Shown here: positions 1 through 5,865 of the stretch, in pieces
Position numbering within the stretch: position 1 is the first letter of the stretch
Layout of the letters: each line of letters opens with the position of its first letter
Source of the DNA: Desulfuromonadales bacterium
GTDB taxonomy: Bacteria > Desulfobacterota > Desulfuromonadia > Desulfuromonadales > UBA2294
DNA: 6,612 bases
Assembly: GCA_014859615.1 (NCBI GenBank)
Contig: JACUTX010000147.1
Span: 1-6,612 of the forward strand
Reading direction: 5' to 3'
The notes under the pieces: generated by a model
The model's input: only the letters and a program-made list of their open reading frames with translations
Told to the model about the DNA's origin: nothing
Database searches by the model: none
Position numbers and translations under genes: made by a program

Positions 1-480
1 TTACCTCTCTTAGCAATCACGCAGGATAATGGTGCCGTACTCAGAGTTGATACTGAAAAAGAAATAATTACCAGTGAAGCTAGTATTAAATCTTATAAGA
101 TCATAGAAAAGGGCGACTTTATCATCAGTTTACGGTCCTTTCAGGGAGGGATTGAATACTCTCGTGTAATGGGTATCTGTAGTCCTGCATATACAATCCT
201 AAAGTCACAAGTCGAGATATGCGATGACTTTTATAGACACTATTTCAAGATGGCTGATTTCATCAGTAGGCTTTCAGCAACCACTGTTGGAATACGAGAA
301 GGAAAACAAATTAGCTACTCTGCGTTTGGAACATTGAAGCTGGTTTGTCCCTGTCTCGACGAACAACAAAAAATCGCCGATTGCCTTTCAGCCATCGACA
401 CCAAAATCGAATCCGTCGCCAAGCAGATCGGACAGGTTGAGTCGTTTAAAAAAGGGCTTTTGCAGAAGATGTTTGTATAG
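1..480 (+). CDS. hsdS: Type I restriction-modification specificity subunit HsdS, C-terminal part (5' end outside window)
   Basis: The frame is open from the first base of the window and ends at TAG 478-480, giving 159 visible residues. The first ~110 residues look like a second target-recognition domain, with the typical core 'GDFIISLRSFQGG' followed by 'GICSPAYTIL'. The last ~40 residues are the conserved helical spacer that ends HsdS proteins, 'DEQQKIADCLSAID' and then a charged coiled-coil helix ending 'GLLQKMFV'. By family knowledge, HsdS binds the two halves of a bipartite DNA site and holds two HsdM subunits; HsdM should lie upstream. The recognition-domain part is more AT-rich than the hsdR gene downstream, as is common for exchanged recognition domains. 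The last 114 bp are repeated downstream at 930-1043. The target sequence cannot be predicted. The identification is confident; the true start is not in the window. Confidence 0.93.
   Translation, partial: LPLLAITQDNGAVLRVDTEKEIITSEASIKSYKIIEKGDFIISLRSFQGGIEYSRVMGICSPAYTILKSQVEICDDFYRHYFKMADFISRLSATTVGIREGKQISYSAFGTLKLVCPCLDEQQKIADCLSAIDTKIESVAKQIGQVESFKKGLLQKMFV
367..480 (+). repeat. Direct repeat, copy 1 (hsdS 3' end)
   Basis: This copy is inside the intact hsdS reading frame and pairs with 930-1043, about 90% identical over 114 bp in the same orientation. The two copies flank the rhuM fragment, so recombination between them would remove 563 bp, including rhuM, and leave one intact hsdS tail. 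Confidence 0.9.
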
Positions 481-554
481 AGGCGCTGCTTGCCGCTCCC
501 TGTTGAGAGGATGAATTGGAACAAATTAGTATTAATCTAAGGAATGCTGATCTC

Positions 555-953
555 ATGTCCAATAAAATCGCCATTTATCAAACTGCTGACGGACAAACCG
601 CTCTTGAAGTTCATCTCGAACAGGAGACTGTGTGGCTGAGTCAGCTGCAAATGACCGAACTGTTTGAGCGTGAGCGGTCGGTTATTACCAAACATATTAA
701 CAATATTTTCCGTGAAGGAGAACTGGACAAAAAAAGCAATGTGCAAAATATGCACATTGCAGGTTCTGATCGGCCAGTCACTTTCTATAATCTTGATGTC
801 GTTATTTCCGTCGGTTATCGGGTTAAATCGCAGCGTGGCGTTCAATTTCGACGCTGGGCCACTCAGGTCCTGCGCGACCATCTGGTACAGGGATACACTC
901 TCAACGAAAAACGCCTCGCTGAGCAGACGCAAAAATTCGCCGATTGCCTTTAA
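555..953 (+). pseudogene. RhuM-family protein, shortened: N-terminal half only, 3' end replaced by hsdS tail
   Basis: The reading frame gives 132 aa from ATG 555. It matches the N-terminal half of the virulence RhuM family: 'IYQTADGQTALEVHLEQETVWLSQ' style opening (residues 7-30), a helix-turn-helix-like stretch at about 27-52, then 'SDRPVTFYNLDVVISVGYRV' (71-90) and 'RRWATQVLRDHLVQGYTLNE' (99-118). Family members usually run to about 300 aa or more; here the C-terminal half is absent. From about base 930 the sequence becomes the tail of HsdS ('QKFADCL') and then stops at TAA 951-953. I chose ATG 555 because residues just after it match the family start; AAGGA at 539-543 lies 11 nt upstream. 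A TTG at 516 with GAGAGG at 505-510 is an alternative that would add 13 residues. RhuM genes are common cargo inside type I restriction loci; their molecular function is not settled. This copy is probably a remnant, although a short stable DNA-binding product cannot be excluded. Confidence 0.8.
736..760. repeat. Perfect 10-bp inverted repeat inside rhuM
   Basis: GCAATGTGCA (736-745) and TGCACATTGC (751-760) are exact reverse complements around the 5-nt loop AAATA. It encodes the 'SNVQNMHIA' segment, which is conserved in the RhuM family, so part of the symmetry may come from the protein sequence. A stem of this length could form a hairpin in mRNA or single-stranded DNA. Confidence 0.75.
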
Positions 954-1043
954 GCCATCGACAGCAAAATCGAATCAGTCGCCAAACAGATCGGACAGGT
1001 TGAGATGTTTAAAAATGGGCTTCTGCAGAAGATGTTTGTCTAA
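930..1043 (+). pseudogene. Second, diverged copy of the hsdS 3' end (hsdS remnant)
   Basis: Aligned without gaps to 367-480 at an offset of 563 bp, this stretch differs at 11 of 114 positions by my count. It is in the same frame as the upstream rhuM fragment. The HsdS tail codons continue after the stop: 'AIDSKIESVAKQIGQVEMF' then 'KNGLLQKMFV' and TAA 1041-1043. The TAA at 951-953 corresponds to TCA (Ser) in the intact hsdS, so a single C-to-A change separates rhuM-hsdS tail readthrough from termination. Four of the changes are synonymous in sense codons and one more only swaps TAG for TAA. This suggests the piece came from a paralogous hsdS that had once been functional, rather than from a very recent copy of the neighbour. 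Confidence 0.85.
930..1043 (+). repeat. Direct repeat, copy 2 (hsdS tail remnant)
   Basis: Partner of 367-480. Identity drops sharply just upstream of 930, where copy 1 reads HsdS codons 'DEQQ' and copy 2 reads 'AEQTQ' belonging to the RhuM frame. The short similarity GA(A/G)CA(A/G) just before the junction could be the crossover microhomology. Confidence 0.9.
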
Positions 1044-1070
1044 GGCAATGGCCAATGCCACTGGAAAAGC

Positions 1071-1074
1071 GGAG
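1071..1074 (+). promoter_or_regulatory. Ribosome binding site of the AlbA_2-domain gene
   Basis: GGAG lies 8 nt before ATG 1083, which supports that start. It sits 28 bp after the end of the hsdS tail remnant. I see no convincing promoter between 1044 and 1082, so this gene is probably read from upstream. Confidence 0.6.
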
Positions 1075-1082
1075 TAATTGGA

Positions 1083-2741
1083 ATGAATCGCGAAGATCTT
1101 GAAATTACTTTAAAGGGTTTGATTGCAGAGTGGGAAAACGAGGTTGTCGAGTTTAAGAATGTTGGCGATTCGTATCCAACCTCCGATATCGGCAAGTACT
1201 TCTCTGCTCTGGCCAATGAGGCGAATCTTCGCAGTCTGGAAAAAGCGTGGCTGATTTTCGGCGTCAATGATAAATCACGTGCTGTTGTCGGCAGTGATTA
1301 TCGACCGGAGAAGGAACGTCTGCATAGTCTGAAACATCAAATCGCGCAGGAAACTGAACCGTCGATCACCTTACGAAATATCCACGAATTATCTGTCGAT
1401 GCAAAACGGGTCGTCATGTTAGAGATTCCCGCTGCCCCTCAAGGTATGCCGATTGCCTGGAAAGGCCATTATTATGCCCGGGCGGGGGAGAGCTTAACCA
1501 ATCTCGGACTCGACAAATTGGACGAGATTCGCGGCCAGGGCGGTGAGCACGATTGGTCCGCACAGGTTGTTGAGGGTGGGGCTATTGCTCATCTCGACGA
1601 AGTGGCGCTCCGCAAAGCACGCGAAGCCTTTGTCAGGAAGTACGCCAATCGTTTTGCCGCCGCAGAAGTTGAAGCCTGGTCGGATATTGTTTTCCTGGAT
1701 CGGGCAAAATTGACACAGAGCGGTCACATGACAAGAACCGCGATACTTCTGCTCGGTAAACAGGAGGCTGCATACCTCCTCTCACCCCATCCGGCTGAAC
1801 TGACCTGGAAGCTTGAAGGTCAGGAGCGTGCCTATGAACATTTCGGCCCACCGTTTTTGCTGAGCACGACCCGGCTGTATCAAAATATCAGAAACATTCA
1901 GCTGCGGTTGCTGCCAAACGATGAACTCTTCCCGGTCGAGCTTGCCAAGTATGACCAAAAAATCGTCCTTGAAGCACTGCATAACTGTATCGCGCATCAG
2001 GATTATACGCGTAACGGAAGAGTTATTGTGGCGGAATTCCCAGACCGGCTGGTCTTCGAGAATGAAGGAAACTTTTTTGAAGGTGAACCGGAGGACTATG
2101 TTTTTGGTCATAAAACGCCGCGACGGTATCGCAATCCGTTTCTGGCGCAGGCTATGGCTGAGTTGAATATGATCGACACTATGGGTTACGGCATTCATGA
2201 AATGTACGCCGGCCAGGCGAAGAGATATTTCCCGATGCCAGATTATGATCTGTCCGAATCCGGTGCCGTCAAGATTACGATACACGGTAAGGTTGTCGAC
2301 ATCGCTTATAGCCGTATGTTGATCCAGAAGACGGATCTTTCTCTGGATGATATCTTTGCCCTGGATCGTGTTCAGAAAAATCTGCTGCTCGATGATGGTG
2401 CCGCCAAACGTTTACGAAAAGCCAATTTAATTGAAGGGCGCAGGCCCCATCTGCATGTCTCTGCCGCTGTTGCAACCGCAACGGATACCAAGGCTGACTA
2501 TATTCGAACGCGTGGGCAAGATGATCAATTTTACGAAAAAATGATCATCGACTATTTGACAAAATTCAAATCAGCTTCCCGCGGGGAAATTGACAAATTG
2601 CTTTGGGATAAACTCAGTGATGCTCTCGGGGCCGATCAAAAGCGGAATAAGATAGCTAATCTCATCACAAAAATGCGGCGCTCGGGGAGGATTTCAAACC
2701 ATGGGGCACGCAAGTTGTCCAAATGGCACCTTGCAGAATAA
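1083..2741 (+). CDS. AlbA_2/Schlafen-like domain, GHKL-type ATPase region and winged helix; RecG-like putative regulator of a type I RM locus
   Basis: This 552-aa protein resembles the COG2865 group often annotated as RecG-like transcriptional regulator or 'divergent AAA-4'. Residues about 15-150 fit an AlbA_2 domain: 'ENEVVEFK' (18-25), 'FSALANEAN' (40-48), 'IFGVND' (58-63) and the closing 'GHYYARAGESLTNL' (128-141). Residues about 290-380 look like the GHKL ATPase part of these proteins, with an N-box-like 'EALHNCIAHQDY' (297-308; Asn301, His305) and a later glycine motif 'MGYGIHEM' (367-374). Residues about 480-552 form a likely winged helix ending 'KIANLITKMRRSGRIS' (523-538) and a Trp-containing wing strand. 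There is no signal peptide or membrane segment. It is not RecG helicase: helicase motifs are absent. Proteins of this type commonly sit between hsdS and hsdR; their role there is not established, and DNA binding or regulation is inference. Its stop codon lies inside an 11-bp tandem repeat that continues into the spacer before hsdR. Confidence 0.85.
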   Translation: MNREDLEITLKGLIAEWENEVVEFKNVGDSYPTSDIGKYFSALANEANLRSLEKAWLIFGVNDKSRAVVGSDYRPEKERLHSLKHQIAQETEPSITLRNIHELSVDAKRVVMLEIPAAPQGMPIAWKGHYYARAGESLTNLGLDKLDEIRGQGGEHDWSAQVVEGGAIAHLDEVALRKAREAFVRKYANRFAAAEVEAWSDIVFLDRAKLTQSGHMTRTAILLLGKQEAAYLLSPHPAELTWKLEGQERAYEHFGPPFLLSTTRLYQNIRNIQLRLLPNDELFPVELAKYDQKIVLEALHNCIAHQDYTRNGRVIVAEFPDRLVFENEGNFFEGEPEDYVFGHKTPRRYRNPFLAQAMAELNMIDTMGYGIHEMYAGQAKRYFPMPDYDLSESGAVKITIHGKVVDIAYSRMLIQKTDLSLDDIFALDRVQKNLLLDDGAAKRLRKANLIEGRRPHLHVSAAVATATDTKADYIRTRGQDDQFYEKMIIDYLTKFKSASRGEIDKLLWDKLSDALGADQKRNKIANLITKMRRSGRISNHGARKLSKWHLAE

Positions 2742-2785
2742 TTGCAGAATAATTGCAGGATAAATGCAGGATAAATGCAGGATAA
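2731..2785 (+). repeat. Five tandem 11-bp repeats across the stop codon of the AlbA_2 gene
   Basis: The units are TTGCAGAATAA (2731-2741), TTGCAGAATAA (2742-2752), TTGCAGGATAA (2753-2763), ATGCAGGATAA (2764-2774) and ATGCAGGATAA (2775-2785). The first unit encodes the last residues Leu-Ala-Glu (in a shifted frame start) and the TAA stop. The variants are ordered in blocks, as expected from stepwise slippage. An 11-bp period is close to one DNA helix turn, so any site in the unit would repeat on one face of the helix. Confidence 0.92.
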
Positions 2786-2799
2786 ATATTCATATCCAC

Positions 2800-2828
2800 T
2801 TGTTATTACAGTGTTTTTCTTTTATTTT
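2800..2828 (+). promoter_or_regulatory. Possible sigma-70-type promoter for hsdR
   Basis: TTGTTA (2800-2805) and TATTTT (2823-2828) are separated by 17 bp in an AT-rich spacer just before hsdR. The match is moderate and AT-rich DNA gives such matches by chance. TATAAA at 2835-2840 is an alternative -10 element. If real, hsdR would have its own promoter in addition to readthrough from the upstream genes. Confidence 0.3.
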
Positions 2829-2841
2829 TAAATTTATAAAA

Positions 2842-2856
2842 TCTGCATTTTGCAGA
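2842..2856. promoter_or_regulatory. Inverted repeat, possible operator before hsdR
   Basis: TCTGCA (2842-2847) and TGCAGA (2851-2856) are perfect reverse complements around TTT. The TGCAGA half is shared with the tandem repeat units. The site lies downstream of the possible promoter at 2800-2828 and ends 21 nt before the hsdR start, a position where a bound protein could block transcription. An operator role is inference from position and symmetry. Confidence 0.4.
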
Positions 2857-2860
2857 ATAA
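2850..2860 (+). repeat. Isolated sixth copy of the 11-bp unit, just upstream of hsdR
   Basis: TTGCAGAATAA here is identical to the first two tandem units and lies 17 nt before the hsdR start, separated from the array by 64 bp of AT-rich DNA. It forms the right half of the inverted repeat at 2842-2856. Confidence 0.85.
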
Positions 2861-2871
2861 ACGAATGATTT

Positions 2872-2875
2872 GAGG
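2872..2875 (+). promoter_or_regulatory. Tightly spaced ribosome binding site of hsdR
   Basis: GAGG is followed by only two bases before ATG 2878, against a usual 5-9. No other in-frame start exists between the upstream stop at 2866 and this ATG. A short spacing may lower translation of the potentially toxic nuclease; that is inference. Confidence 0.45.
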
Positions 2876-2877
2876 AT

Positions 2878-5754
2878 ATGACCCAATCCGAAGCACAGCT
2901 TGAAAACAGTCTGATCCAGCGGCTCGAATCGCTCGGCTACCAACGAGTGACGATCCCCGATAGTGCCGCTCTGCACGCCAACCTGAAGCGGCAACTGGAA
3001 AAGCACAATCAGGTTTCGCTCTCGGCGGCCGAGTTCACCAAGGTGCTCAATTATCTCGATAAGGGGAGCGTTTTTGAGCGCGCCAAGATCTTGCGCGACC
3101 GGATGCACTTGACCCGTGATGACGGCTCATCGACCTACCTGCAATTCCTCAACAGTGAACACTGGTGCCAGAACGAATACCAGGTGACCCATCAGGTCGC
3201 GCAGACCGGCAGCTACCTCAACCGCTACGATGTGACCCTGCTGATTAACGGCCTGCCGCTGGTGCAGATCGAGCTGAAGCGGCGGGGGATGGAGCTGAAA
3301 GAGGCGTTCAACCAGATCAACCGCTACCACCGCCACTCTTTCTGGGCCGGGCACGGCCTGTACAACTACGTGCAGCTCTTCGTCATCTCCAACGGGGTGA
3401 ACTCCAAATACTACGCCAACAACCGCGATCAGGATTTCAAGCAGACCTTCTTCTGGGCCGATGAGGAGAACAATCTGATCACTGGTCTCGATGCCTTTGC
3501 CGACGCTTTTCTGGAGAAGTGCCACGTTTCGAAGATGATCTGCAAATACATTGTGCTGCACGAATCGAACAAGGTGCTGATGGTGCTGCGCCCCTATCAG
3601 TATTTTGCCGTCGAGGCGCTGGTCGAACGGGTGAAGCTCGGCCGCAAGAACGGCTATATCTGGCATACTACCGGTTCGGGGAAGACCCTCACCAGCTTCA
3701 AGGCGGCGCAGGTGCTGATCGCCCTGCCGAAGGTGCACAAGGTGGTCTTTGTCGTCGACCGGGCTGATCTCGATTATCAGACGAGCAGAGAGTTCAATTT
3801 CTTCAGCGACGGCAGCGTCGATGGGACGAAAAACACCAGGTCGCTGGTCAGGCAGTTAGCCGGTGACCAAAAGCTGATCGTCACCACCATCCAGAAGCTG
3901 AATACGGCCATCTCCAAGGATCGTCATCAGGCAAAGATCGAAGAGTTAAAGGATAAGCGGGTCATCTTTATTTTTGACGAATGTCACCGCTCCCAGTTCG
4001 GCGAGACCCACAAGCGGATCACCGACTTTTTTACATCGGCGCAGCTCTTCGGCTTTACCGGGACGCCGATCTTCGCCGATAACGCCACCGGCAACGCCTT
4101 CGGTAAGCGAACCACTAAAGACCTGTTTGCCGATTGTCTGCACAAATATGTGCTCACCAATGCGATCAGCGACGAGAATGTGCTCAAGTTTGCCATCGAA
4201 TACTGGGGGAAGCTCAAACGCAAGGACGGCAGCCTGATCGATGAGGATGTCCCGGCGATCAATATTCAGGAGTTCTTCGACAATCCGGAGCGGATCAATC
4301 TGGTGGTCGATTGGATTATCGAAAATCATGGGCGCAAGACCCACAACAAGGCGTTCTCGGCGATGTTCTGCGTCAGCAGTGTTGAGGCGCTGATCAAATA
4401 CTATGAAGCGTTCAAGCGCAAGAAAGCGGCGGGTGAGCACGATCTGCGGGTGGTGACGATCTTCACCTATACGGCCAATGAGAATGACGCCGATGCCGAC
4501 GGGCTGATCGGCGATCCCGATTTTGAGCCGGGGAAGGACCAGCCGATCAACAAACACACCCGCGACAAACTGGAAGAGTTTATCGGCGATTATAATGCGA
4601 TGTACACGACCCCGTTTACGACCAAAGACAGCACCAGCTTCTACAAGTACTACCAGGATATCGCCAAGCGGATGAAGGAGCGCGACCGCAAGGATTTCGC
4701 CGACCGGAACCGCGCCGATATTCTGCTGGTGGTGAATATGTTCTTGACTGGATTTGACGCCAAGAAGCTGAACACCCTCTATGTCGATAAGAACCTCAAG
4801 TATCACGGTCTGATCCAGGCGTTCTCGCGCACCAACCGTACCCTGGGTGAGCTGAAGTCGCAGGGGAATATCGTCTGCTTCCGGAATCTGAAGGAGAAGA
4901 CCGACGAAGCGATTGCGCTCTTCTCCAATCCCGGTGCGCAGGAGCTCATCCTGATCGAGCCGTATGAACGGCAGGTCGAGCTCTTTAACGATGGCGTGAT
5001 CAAGGTGCTGGCGCTAGCGCCGACACCGGACGCTGTTTCCGCGCTGATCAGTGAAGACGACCAGCTCGACTTCGTGCGGGGCTTTCGGCAATTAATGCGT
5101 CTGCTCAATGTGTTGAAGAGCTTCACCGAATTCAACTTCGCCGATCTCGATCTGACTCCGCAGCAGTTCGAGGACTACAAGAGCGCCTACCTCGATCTGT
5201 ATGACCGCTCGCGCAATAAAGATGACGCCGCCTCGATCCTCGAAGAGGTCGATTTTGAGCTGGAGCTGATCCATCGCGATGAGATCAATGTCGCCTACAT
5301 CCTCAAGCTGCTCGCCAACCTGAAGGCAAAAGAAGCGAGCGGCAGCGCCGAGGAACGCGCCCAGGCGCAGGAACAGCGCAAAGCGATCCTCGATATGCTT
5401 GGCAAGGAGACGCAACTGCGCAGCAAACGGGAGTTGATCGAAAAATTTATCAGCGGCTACCTGCCGGACATCGACGAAAAGATGCAGGTCGGCGAGTCAT
5501 TTGCGCTCTACTGGGATGCGGAGAAAAAGCAGGCGGTGCAAGAGCTTTGTAAGTCTGAAGGGCTCAGCGAAGAGGCGGTCTATCAGATGATCGATACCTA
5601 CCACTTTACCGGCAAGGAGCCGTTGCCGGATACAATCTTTGCTGCACTGGAGAAGAAGCCGAAGCTGCTGGAGCGTAAGAGTATCTTTGCTCGGGTGGTT
5701 GCTGGTTTGCTCGACATCGTGCGGAAATTTGATGACGGGCTGGGGGATTTGTAA
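2878..5754 (+). CDS. hsdR: Type I restriction endonuclease subunit R (HsdR), type IC/EcoR124I-like
   Basis: This complete 958-aa protein is the ATP-dependent motor and nuclease subunit of the R2M2S complex. The N-terminal nuclease domain has the PD-(D/E)XK elements Asp118 ('NRYDVTLL'), Glu132 and Lys134 ('QIELK'), followed by the RecB-type QxxxY motif Gln146/Tyr150 ('FNQINRY'). The SF2 translocase has Walker A 'TTGSGKT' (264-270), the DEAD-like box 'DECH' (367-370), motif III 'TGTP' (394-397), 'FLTGFD' (622-627) and motif VI 'QAFSRTNR' (647-654). A charged, helical C-terminal region (about 700-958) is where the family contacts HsdM. All key residues are present, so it should be active. ATG 2878 fits the family start ('SEAQLENSLIQRL'), and the frame is closed upstream by TGA 2866-2868. 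Its Shine-Dalgarno GAGG (2872-2875) is only 2 nt from the ATG, which is unusually tight. Its base composition is more GC-rich than the genes before it. Confidence 0.96.
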   Translation: MTQSEAQLENSLIQRLESLGYQRVTIPDSAALHANLKRQLEKHNQVSLSAAEFTKVLNYLDKGSVFERAKILRDRMHLTRDDGSSTYLQFLNSEHWCQNEYQVTHQVAQTGSYLNRYDVTLLINGLPLVQIELKRRGMELKEAFNQINRYHRHSFWAGHGLYNYVQLFVISNGVNSKYYANNRDQDFKQTFFWADEENNLITGLDAFADAFLEKCHVSKMICKYIVLHESNKVLMVLRPYQYFAVEALVERVKLGRKNGYIWHTTGSGKTLTSFKAAQVLIALPKVHKVVFVVDRADLDYQTSREFNFFSDGSVDGTKNTRSLVRQLAGDQKLIVTTIQKLNTAISKDRHQAKIEELKDKRVIFIFDECHRSQFGETHKRITDFFTSAQLFGFTGTPIFADNATGNAFGKRTTKDLFADCLHKYVLTNAISDENVLKFAIEYWGKLKRKDGSLIDEDVPAINIQEFFDNPERINLVVDWIIENHGRKTHNKAFSAMFCVSSVEALIKYYEAFKRKKAAGEHDLRVVTIFTYTANENDADADGLIGDPDFEPGKDQPINKHTRDKLEEFIGDYNAMYTTPFTTKDSTSFYKYYQDIAKRMKERDRKDFADRNRADILLVVNMFLTGFDAKKLNTLYVDKNLKYHGLIQAFSRTNRTLGELKSQGNIVCFRNLKEKTDEAIALFSNPGAQELILIEPYERQVELFNDGVIKVLALAPTPDAVSALISEDDQLDFVRGFRQLMRLLNVLKSFTEFNFADLDLTPQQFEDYKSAYLDLYDRSRNKDDAASILEEVDFELELIHRDEINVAYILKLLANLKAKEASGSAEERAQAQEQRKAILDMLGKETQLRSKRELIEKFISGYLPDIDEKMQVGESFALYWDAEKKQAVQELCKSEGLSEEAVYQMIDTYHFTGKEPLPDTIFAALEKKPKLLERKSIFARVVAGLLDIVRKFDDGLGDL

Positions 5755-5809
5755 CAAGGTGATCCTCTGCGGTGAACCTCGACCTTTGATCTGCGCATAA
5801 TGAAAACCC

Positions 5810-5846
5810 AAAAAGGCCCCCTTTCAAAGCGAAAGGGGGCCTTTTT
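5810..5846. terminator. Strong bidirectional rho-independent terminator between convergent genes
   Basis: A perfect 16-bp stem (5810-5825 with 5831-5846) has a GC-rich core GGCCCCC/GGGGGCC and the 5-nt loop AAAGC. On the + strand it is followed by T7 (5842-5848). On the - strand the A5 at 5810-5814 reads as a T-run. It ends transcription of hsdR from the left and of the barrel gene from the right. Confidence 0.95.
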
Positions 5847-5865
5847 TTCGGCGGAATTGAATCTG

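Noticed and set aside
459..468. TTTTGCAGAA in the hsdS tail, matching the 11-bp unit near hsdR
   Set aside because: It encodes the conserved HsdS tail residues 'LLQK' and lacks the ATAA end, so a shared site is not supported.
481..554. Short frame starting at ATG 511 (MNWNKLVLI) before rhuM
   Set aside because: It is only 9 codons long with no family signal; the region is better read as leader of rhuM.
481..1083. Similarity of the flanks after the two hsdS tails (both have AATTGGAA about 35 bp after the stop)
   Set aside because: Only about 8 bp match cleanly and the rest of the flank does not align, so it does not show that the duplication extends further.
2731..2785. CRISPR-like array
   Set aside because: The 11-bp units are contiguous with no spacers.
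3127..3738. Long open frame on the - strand within hsdR
   Set aside because: It is a shadow of a GC-biased coding gene: low-complexity, His/Val-rich translation with no domain, while hsdR has all its motifs on the + strand.
3946..4806. 286-codon open frame on the - strand within hsdR
   Set aside because: It lies opposite conserved HsdR motor motifs and its Ile/Val/Leu-rich translation resembles no family I know.
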